A stretch of DNA of 64,000 nucleotides from Sphaerisporangium sp. (lineage in GTDB: Bacteria; Actinomycetota; Actinomycetes; Streptosporangiales; Streptosporangiaceae). The translations under genes were made by a program, and so were the position numbers. The stretch lies in NCBI GenBank assembly GCA_025964675.1, contig JAOPYI010000033.1, positions 26,974 to 90,973 on the forward strand, read 5' to 3'. Positions 58,958 to 64,000 of this stretch are shown here, piece after piece. How positions within the stretch are numbered: position 1 is the first letter of the stretch; each line of letters starts with the position of its first letter. The notes under the pieces are model-generated. The model was given only the letters and a program-made list of their open reading frames with translations, searched no databases and had not been told where the DNA came from.

Positions 58958-59964
58958 ACGTCGTCTCCTACCAGCCCGCCGCCGACGAACTGTCCTACAC
59001 ATTCGGCGGTCGTCCCGCCGTGGGCAGGATCAAGCCGGGCACGGTCGTGGAGCTCTTCACCGAAGACTGCTTCGGCGGACGGGTACGCGGCTTCGGAGAC
59101 CTCCCCTCGAAGGTGTGCGAGTTCCCGTACCTCAACCCGGTCACCGGCCCCTTCCACGTCGAGGGGGCCGAGCCGGGCGACACGCTGGCGCTGCACTTCG
59201 TCTCCATCGAGCCGGCACGCGACTGGGCCGTCTCCACTACGTTCCCGCACTTCGGAGCGCTGACCGGCACCCACACCACCGCCATGCTCCACCCGCCGCT
59301 GGAGGAGGTCGTGTGGATGTACGAGGTGGACGTGGAGAAGCGGGTCGTGCGTTACCAGGCCCGGCGGAGTGACTTCAGCCTCGAGATGCCGCTCGACCCG
59401 ATGCACGGCACCGTAGGCGTCGCACCCGCCGCCTCCGAGGCGCGGATGACGATCACGCCGGACGCCCACGGCGGCAACATGGACACCACGGAGCTGCGGG
59501 CAGGGGTCACGGTGTACCTGGGGGTCAACGTCGAGGGCGGCCTGTTCTCCATCGGTGACGGGCACTGCCGCCAGGGCCACGGCGAGGTCTGCGGCACCGC
59601 CGTGGAGGCCGCGATGAACACCGTCGTAGCCGTCGAGCTCATCAAGGGAGTCGCCACGCCTTGGCCGCGCCTGGAGGACGACGGTCACGTCATGTCCACC
59701 GGGTCGGCGCGCCCGCTCGAGGACGCCTACCGGATCAGCCAGCACGACCTCGTCACCTGGACGGCCTCGCTGGCCGGGCTCGACGAGCTGGACGCCTACC
59801 AGCTGGTCAGCCAGGGCGCAGAGGCCCCGGTGGGCAACGTATGCGACACGAACTACACGATGGTGGCCAAGCTGCCGAAGGCCTACCTCGGCGGCCCGGA
59901 GGTGTACGAGTCCGCCCACACCCGCCTCCGCGCCCTCGGCGACCAGTACCTCTCCTCCCGCTGA
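58954..59964 (+). CDS. Acetamidase/formamidase family protein
   Basis: A 336-residue cytosolic amidohydrolase of the FmdA/AmdA family, which hydrolyses short amides to ammonia and the acid. The conserved segments VELFTEDCFGGRVRGF, NPVTGPFHVEGAEPGDTLALHF, MHGTVGVAP, HGGNMDTTELRAGVTVYLGVNVEGGLFSIGDGHCRQGHGEVCGTAVE are all present; the histidines and acids in this last block form the metal site. GTG 58954 overlaps the permease stop, and the family starts with a similar YQPAADELSYTF. It is the catabolic enzyme of the amide module. Confidence 0.93.
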   Translation: MNVVSYQPAADELSYTFGGRPAVGRIKPGTVVELFTEDCFGGRVRGFGDLPSKVCEFPYLNPVTGPFHVEGAEPGDTLALHFVSIEPARDWAVSTTFPHFGALTGTHTTAMLHPPLEEVVWMYEVDVEKRVVRYQARRSDFSLEMPLDPMHGTVGVAPAASEARMTITPDAHGGNMDTTELRAGVTVYLGVNVEGGLFSIGDGHCRQGHGEVCGTAVEAAMNTVVAVELIKGVATPWPRLEDDGHVMSTGSARPLEDAYRISQHDLVTWTASLAGLDELDAYQLVSQGAEAPVGNVCDTNYTMVAKLPKAYLGGPEVYESAHTRLRALGDQYLSSR

Positions 59965-60072
59965 CCCGATCGCTCGCGAAGACCATCACGCCGGGTAGCC
60001 GCTCCGTATTCCTGAACGGGTCAACGGCTCCGGAGACGCGCCGAGCCGGGCGACCGGCCGTCGCGCCGCACG

Positions 60073-60125
60073 CCCCTCCCCGTCCGAGGGCACATTCCTC
60101 TCTCCATGTGCCGGCCGGGGAGGGG
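60073..60125. terminator. Two-tier bidirectional terminator
   Basis: Outer arms CCCCTCCCCG (60073-60082) and CGGGGAGGGG (60116-60125) enclose inner arms GGCACAT (60089-60095) and ATGTGCC (60106-60112) with a ten-base loop. It lies between the convergent acetamidase and oxidoreductase genes. Confidence 0.75.
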
Positions 60126-60139
60126 TGTGTCATATGCGG

Positions 60140-61060
60140 TCAGGGGGTCGCGGCGGCGACGATCTCCTCGCACAGGGCATGAGTACGCAGGGCGTCGTCG
60201 GCGGCGATCACGCGGTGAGCGCGTACCGAGGCAAGGAACTCGTGGCAGGCCTGCTCGATGCCGCGCTGCCGGGCGACCGGCGTCCAGTCGCCCCGCCGCG
60301 TCAGCGTCTCCCCGCTGGAGTGGTCGACGACGTCGGCGAGGTTGACGACCCGGCGCTTTCCACCGCCGCCCATGACCTCGCAGGTCTCCTCGCTTGCCCC
60401 GCTGACCCTGCTCATGATCCCGACAGCCGTGAACGCCGATCTTTCCCCGCCCGAGGCGGACCCGGAGAGACGAAGGACCACGTGCTCCAGCAGACCATCA
60501 CGGAGCCCTACGTCAACCGACATTTCCGAGATATCGCCCGGCGCGAGGAATCGCAGCGTATCGACCACATGGATGAAGTCATCGAAGACCACCCGGCGCG
60601 GATCGTCCGGCTGACCGGCGCGGTTCTTCTGCATGACGACCAGATCGCGCGGGAGTTCACGCAGCCCGGCGTACCCCGGGGCGTACCTCCTGTTGAAGCC
60701 CACCATGAGCGACCGCCCGCGCTCACCGGCGAGCCGTACGAGCTTCTCGGCGTCGGGGAGGTTGTCGGCCAGCGGCTTGTCCACGTAGACGTGCACCCCG
60801 GCCCGCAGCAGCGACTCCACGATCTCCACGTGCGCCTGGGTCGCGGCATGGACGAACGCCGCCTCGACGCCGGCGCCGATCACCTGCTCGACCGAGGAGA
60901 ACCTCGCCGGCAGGCGGTAGGTCTCCCCCAGGCGGTCGAGCGTGGCCCGATCCCGTGTGCACAGGAGAAGGTCGAGCCCCGGCGCGGCGGCCAGCACCGG
61001 CAGATAGGCCTTCTCCGCGATGTCCCCGAGCCCGATCATCGCCACCCGCGTCGTTTCCAT
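60140..61060 (-). CDS. Gfo/Idh/MocA family oxidoreductase
   Basis: A 306-residue NAD(P)-dependent sugar or inositol-type dehydrogenase. The N-terminal Rossmann motif VAMIGLGDIAEKAYLPVLAAAPG, the EKP-like motif AGVHVYVDKPLADN (with D in place of E) and the barrel segment FDDFIHVVDTLRFL, with the likely catalytic histidine (the family motif is often GxxxHxxD), are visible. Start ATG 61060. It stands between the amide module and a GNAT remnant, with no obvious pathway partner. Confidence 0.92.
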   Translation of the reverse strand: METTRVAMIGLGDIAEKAYLPVLAAAPGLDLLLCTRDRATLDRLGETYRLPARFSSVEQVIGAGVEAAFVHAATQAHVEIVESLLRAGVHVYVDKPLADNLPDAEKLVRLAGERGRSLMVGFNRRYAPGYAGLRELPRDLVVMQKNRAGQPDDPRRVVFDDFIHVVDTLRFLAPGDISEMSVDVGLRDGLLEHVVLRLSGSASGGERSAFTAVGIMSRVSGASEETCEVMGGGGKRRVVNLADVVDHSSGETLTRRGDWTPVARQRGIEQACHEFLASVRAHRVIAADDALRTHALCEEIVAAATP

Positions 61061-61080
61061 GCCGAGAGAGTACGCGGGGC

Positions 61081-61266
61081 TCAGCGCGGGGCCAGGAGTT
61101 GCTCGACCATCCTGAGCTGGAGGGCGGGGAAGCGCGGGACGACGAAGCCGACCGAGCGGTAGAGCTCCAGCCCATCCCCGGTGGCATTGAGGTTGATCAC
61201 GTCTGCCTCTGTCTCGTCACGGAACCACGCGAGCAGCGCCGGATCACGGGGGGCCGCCGGCTCCAC
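61081..61266 (-). pseudogene. C-terminal remnant of a GNAT acetyltransferase
   Basis: A 61-residue open frame reads LLAWFRDETEADVINLNATGDGLELYRSVGF, the end of a GNAT domain (the N-A...LYRSVGF motif B region), and lacks the N-terminal acetyl-CoA-binding half. It begins just nine bases after the stop of the WD40-like gene, which is exactly where the missing part should be. A deletion, or the insertion of the secreted-protein gene, probably destroyed the acetyltransferase. The possible GTG at 61266 might still allow translation. Confidence 0.62.
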
Positions 61267-61275
61267 CGCCGGCGG

Positions 61276-62184
61276 TTACCGGACCACTTGCAGCAGGCCC
61301 TGCTTCTGCGCCTTGGCGGGCTCGTCGAGGCGTTGCAACTGCTTGCCCGTCTCGTCGAGCACGACGAGGGCGTTGTGCGCAGTGCCGGCGACCCGGACCA
61401 CCAGGCGAGCGTCGGCAAGATAGAACGCACCCAGCAGCCTGCCCTTGACGGGGATCGCCACCTTCTTGCCGGTGACCGTGTCGACGATGGTCGGTGTGAA
61501 CCCGCTGGGCCAGCCGCCGTCGCCCAAATCAGCTCCCTTGGGGACGATCTCGACGATCACGTTTCGCCCGTCGGGAGACAGGCTCTGCACGTGGGTCGGA
61601 ATCGCGATGCCCTTGACCTTGGCCGACTTCCCGGTCGTGACGTCGAGCTTGTAGACGGCGTCCGCGGCGCCGGCGTAACCCGCGAGGTAGCGGCCGTCAC
61701 CGGACCAGGCCAGATGGCAGACGCCGACGGTCTTGCCGGCCTTGCGCAAGCCGGTGCCGTCCGCGTTCACGATCGTGACCGGCGACGCCCCGTCGTTGTT
61801 CCGGCTGACGTAGGCCAGCCGCTTGGAGTCGGGCGACCACGTCGGCGTGAGGCAGGGGGCGCCGACTGGCACTCCCTTGGCGGCGGTCGTCACCTTGCCT
61901 CCCACTTTGACCTTCACCTCGCCCCGAAGCGTGATCCAGGCCAGCTTCCTGCCATCGGGCGAGGCGGCGAACTGGAAGTTCTCGGAGGGGTTGCCCAGCC
62001 TGACGAAACCACTACCGGGCACGTACCGGTCGACGCTGAACTTCTTGTTGTAGTCGAAGTAGACCGCTTCCCCGGTGAGCGGCCGCCGCACGCTACGCGC
62101 CTCGGCGAAGGCGGTGGCTGGAACGGCCGATGCTGTGGTGAGAGTGGCGACGAGCGCGGCGCCGGCCAGTACACGATGCTTCAT
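61276..62184 (-). CDS. Secreted TolB/WD40-like beta-propeller protein
   Basis: A 302-residue exported protein. The signal peptide (VLAGAALVATLTTASAVPATAFA) is followed by strand repeats of TolB type: FAASPDGRKLAWITLRGEV, PTWSPDSKRLAYVSRNNDG, LAWSGDGRYLAGYAGAADAVYKLDV and SLSPDGRNVIVEI. These predict a five- to seven-bladed propeller without catalytic residues. ATG 62184 follows GGGGG about six bases upstream; a longer frame overlaps the next gene in another phase and is rejected. It may be a surface binding protein; no partner is recognised. Confidence 0.87.
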   Translation of the reverse strand: MKHRVLAGAALVATLTTASAVPATAFAEARSVRRPLTGEAVYFDYNKKFSVDRYVPGSGFVRLGNPSENFQFAASPDGRKLAWITLRGEVKVKVGGKVTTAAKGVPVGAPCLTPTWSPDSKRLAYVSRNNDGASPVTIVNADGTGLRKAGKTVGVCHLAWSGDGRYLAGYAGAADAVYKLDVTTGKSAKVKGIAIPTHVQSLSPDGRNVIVEIVPKGADLGDGGWPSGFTPTIVDTVTGKKVAIPVKGRLLGAFYLADARLVVRVAGTAHNALVVLDETGKQLQRLDEPAKAQKQGLLQVVR

Positions 62185-62275
62185 GAAGACCCCCGTTGTC
62201 GGTTGCTCTCTGTTGGATGCCGTCGTCGCCCAGAAAGTTCTGAACATTCGGCGGGAGCAGAGCCGTCCGGAAGCC

Positions 62276-63214
62276 CTAGGCGGCCCGACCGGCACGCCAC
62301 CAGGAGAGAGTCTGCTTGAGTGCGACGTCCGTCGGGGTCGGGGCGATGCCGAAGGTCGACTCGAACGCCGAGGAGTCGAGGATGAACGGCCGGACGAACT
62401 GGTAGCGCGTCTCCTCCAGCTCGCGCAGCAACGGCGAGAAGAGTCCCGCCGCACGCATCATCCAGTGCGGGATGCTCGTGACGCGCGGCGCGGGAGCACC
62501 GGCGAGCGTGGCCAGGCGCTCGGCCACCTGCCGGATCGTCAACGCACGACTGGTGGGCACGTGCCAGGCCCGGCCCCAAGCCCGCTCGTCGGAGCCGACC
62601 GTCGCCAGCGCCCGTGCCACATCGGGCAGGTACGTCAGGCTGTGCGGCTGGTCTGGGTCCGCGGGGATCCTGACCGGTTTCCCTGCGAGGATGGGCGCGA
62701 TGAAGCGGTCGCCGAAAATCGACTGACCGGTCATTCCCGGGCCGAAGTAGTCGGACCCGCGCACCTCGGTGACCCGTGCACGTCCCGCCTGGTGCACGGC
62801 GAGCGCGTCGGCCCACATCTTGGCCCTGACCTGCCCTTTTGTCCCGATTGAAGCCAGGGGCAGATCCTCGGTCATGGGGCGGTCGACCGGGCCGTACCCG
62901 TAGAGGTTGCTGAGGGTGACGAGCACCGCACCACTCCCCTGCGCCGCCGCCAGCATCGCGTTCGCGATCGGCGGCCAGTCCTGCGCCCAGCGGTGATACT
63001 GAGGGTTCGCGCAGTTGTAGAGGGCGTCGGCGCCTTTCGCGATGCCGATGAGCCGGCCCCCGTCTCCGGCGTCCGCCGCGACCCTGGTGATTCCCGGCAT
63101 GTCCGGCCCCGATCCCGACCGGGTGACGACGACTGTCTCGTGACCGCCTGCCGCGAGCGACTCGGCGAGCTGCGAGCCGACCTGTCCGGCCCCGATGATG
63201 ACGTGCTTGCCCAT
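62276..63214 (-). CDS. NAD-dependent epimerase/dehydratase-like protein (extended SDR)
   Basis: A 312-residue extended short-chain dehydrogenase/reductase. The nucleotide-binding VIIGAGQVGSQLAESLAAGG, LYNCANPQYHRWAQDWPPI and LYGYGPVDRPMTED (active-site-like YxxxK is not obvious) are seen, with the C-terminal substrate region DSSAFESTFGIAPTPTDVALKQTLSWW. Such proteins often reduce or isomerise unknown metabolites. Start ATG 63214. Two near-identical palindromes lie 200-245 bases upstream, suggesting regulation by a TetR-type protein not present in the window. Confidence 0.9.
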   Translation of the reverse strand: MGKHVIIGAGQVGSQLAESLAAGGHETVVVTRSGSGPDMPGITRVAADAGDGGRLIGIAKGADALYNCANPQYHRWAQDWPPIANAMLAAAQGSGAVLVTLSNLYGYGPVDRPMTEDLPLASIGTKGQVRAKMWADALAVHQAGRARVTEVRGSDYFGPGMTGQSIFGDRFIAPILAGKPVRIPADPDQPHSLTYLPDVARALATVGSDERAWGRAWHVPTSRALTIRQVAERLATLAGAPAPRVTSIPHWMMRAAGLFSPLLRELEETRYQFVRPFILDSSAFESTFGIAPTPTDVALKQTLSWWRAGRAA

Positions 63215-63411
63215 GATTTCGATCTCCCTTGTCGATGAGGGTCCTTCTCAGACCTGGTTCCAGACGATCCGCAGGATCGCGTTCACGATGAAAAGTGCGG
63301 CGAATACCACCGAAGTGGTGATGAGGCCCCCATCGGCCGCAGCGGCGATGCGCCTTTGGCAACGGTCAACATCGAGTGCTCCAGCTCAGGACGACTACAT
63401 CGCTCTACTGC
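63215..63411. other. Intergenic leader of the epimerase gene
   Basis: No gene recognised. A frame continuing upstream from the epimerase is proline- and arginine-rich and lacks the SDR start; it is not supported. Confidence 0.4.
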
Positions 63412-63426
63412 GAGAGCAATGCTCTC
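63412..63426. promoter_or_regulatory. Palindromic operator-like box 1
   Basis: GAGAGCA-A-TGCTCTC, a perfect seven-base inverted repeat. Its twin lies 35 bases away, three to four helical turns. Confidence 0.6.
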
Positions 63427-63447
63427 CCAAGGGACCACGCGTCGTCA

Positions 63448-63460
63448 AGAGCAGTGCTCT
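63448..63460. promoter_or_regulatory. Palindromic operator-like box 2
   Basis: AGAGCA-G-TGCTCT, perfect over six bases, nearly identical to box 1. Together they look like a double site for a TetR-family dimer. Confidence 0.6.
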
Positions 63461-63623
63461 CGATTTGAGTCGGCATTCGCGAAGCTCGAGATCCGGACGG
63501 CGACGACCTGGCGGCGGCACGCCAAGCTCTGACACCCTTCGGCGGTTGAACCGTTCGACCATGACGTCGCAGGCGCGCCGTTACGGCCCATTTCGAGGCC
63601 CAACCACCACCCTTGACCCTCGA
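63461..63623. other. Intergenic region downstream of the APC-permease fragment
   Basis: No gene, repeat or hairpin recognised; only the palindromic boxes to the left stand out. Confidence 0.35.
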
Positions 63624-64000
63624 TCAGATCCGGGTCGCCGGCCATCCCAGCTGATCGTCCGCCTCTCGTGATGGCGACTCCACGCCGAGTCCACCAGACG
63701 GTCGAGTCGGCCCTCCACGACCGGCCCGACCTGGTGCTGATGGATGGGGGACCGGGACGCCGACGCGGAAGCGCAGGCGGCAGACCACCGTGTCGGTGCG
63801 GCGGCGCAGCGCTCTGGCGAGGACGGCGCCGCGCTGGTTCTGCAGCAGCCGCTGCCAGGGGTGCTCGGGCTCCACCTCCGCGATCAGCACGAACACATGG
63901 GCCTCCGGCACGCTCTTGAGATACTCCACCAAGGGGTCGGCAAGGCGGCGGTGCGGGTCGAAGATCTGCACGAGTTCCACGTGGGGATGCCAGCGCTCCC
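63624..64000 (-). CDS. APC family permease, C-terminal fragment (5' end outside the window)
   Basis: The frame is open to the right edge, so only the C-terminal 125 residues are visible. The cytosolic part reads VELVQIFDPHRRLADPLVEYLK, then HVFVLIAEVEPEHPWQRLLQNQRGAVLARALRRRTDTVVCRLRFRV, matching the end of a large actinobacterial APC permease type that carries a universal-stress-like tail. Such homologues end soon after the RFR motif; here about 45 further residues (proline- and glycine-rich) follow before the stop at 63624, so the end may be shifted or extended. Transport substrate unknown. Confidence 0.65.
   Translation of the reverse strand, partial: ERWHPHVELVQIFDPHRRLADPLVEYLKSVPEAHVFVLIAEVEPEHPWQRLLQNQRGAVLARALRRRTDTVVCRLRFRVGVPVPHPSAPGRAGRGGPTRPSGGLGVESPSREADDQLGWPATRI

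Overview
The window is chromosomal DNA from a high-GC actinobacterium. The gene families (CGNR zinc finger, DUF5685, DUF6703, mycobacterial/streptomycete-type RecO and UppS), the frequent GTG and apparently leaderless starts, and the block glyS - zinc ABC operon - zur - uppS - recO (which I recall in the same order in Streptomyces) point to Actinomycetes. A Streptosporangiaceae-like genome (Nonomuraea, Streptosporangium, Microbispora and relatives) is my best guess, but the sequence alone does not prove the genus. I see no rRNA, tRNA, CRISPR array, prophage or intact insertion sequence.

Layout. 1-8584 (minus): a nine-gene, tightly overlapping operon. It has an OpuA/OsmF-type quaternary-amine ABC importer, a formaldehyde-activating-enzyme (Fae) homologue, a mandelate-racemase-type dehydratase, an aldehyde dehydrogenase, a beta-hydroxyacid dehydrogenase and an iron alcohol dehydrogenase. 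A divergent IclR regulator faces it. 9700-13250: a 31-residue Cys-rich peptide, a 50-residue membrane protein and a hyaluronan-synthase-like glycosyltransferase, divergent from a membrane Ser/Thr kinase. 13466-20500: a frameshifted PD-(D/E)XK-type protein, an FtsX-type ABC exporter whose leader carries the remnant start of a flavin monooxygenase, a TetR regulator with two perfect operators, and two secreted or anchored proteins. 20587-26273: a solitary HTH-adenine-methylase-like protein, an aldo/keto reductase with a divergent LysR, and a Fur regulator next to a ferritin-like/VIT iron transporter. 26454-37113: a secreted beta-propeller, a secreted propeller-phosphoesterase, a coupled sulfotransferase/adenylate ligase pair and a secreted peptidoglycan amidase.

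37192-51515 is the conserved core: glyS, an ABM protein, DUF6703, znuA-znuC-znuB-zur, CGNR, a DUF5685 protein with an extreme Cys tail, uppS, recO, a CDP-alcohol phosphotransferase with a separate DUF5941 partner, and lrp/ddaH/rocD for arginine-derived amines. 51680-64000 is accessory again: a secreted alpha/beta hydrolase, a PhoD-like phosphatase, a MarR regulator, an amide module (AmiC-like cytosolic sensor, APC permease, acetamidase/formamidase), a Gfo/Idh/MocA oxidoreductase, a GNAT remnant, a secreted WD40-like protein, a NAD-dependent epimerase-like protein, two orphan palindromic operators, and the C-terminus of an APC permease at the right edge.

How they work together. The best candidate for an undescribed system is the 1-8584 operon: a betaine-type importer physically coupled to a Fae homologue and four redox/lyase enzymes, which looks like a complete uptake-and-degradation route for one small molecule. 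The second is the amide module at 55769-59964. It resembles the Pseudomonas ami system in having an AmiC-like sensor, but lacks an AmiR antiterminator and has a MarR neighbour instead. The third is the Cys-rich micropeptide / membrane peptide / glycosyltransferase unit beside a receptor kinase.
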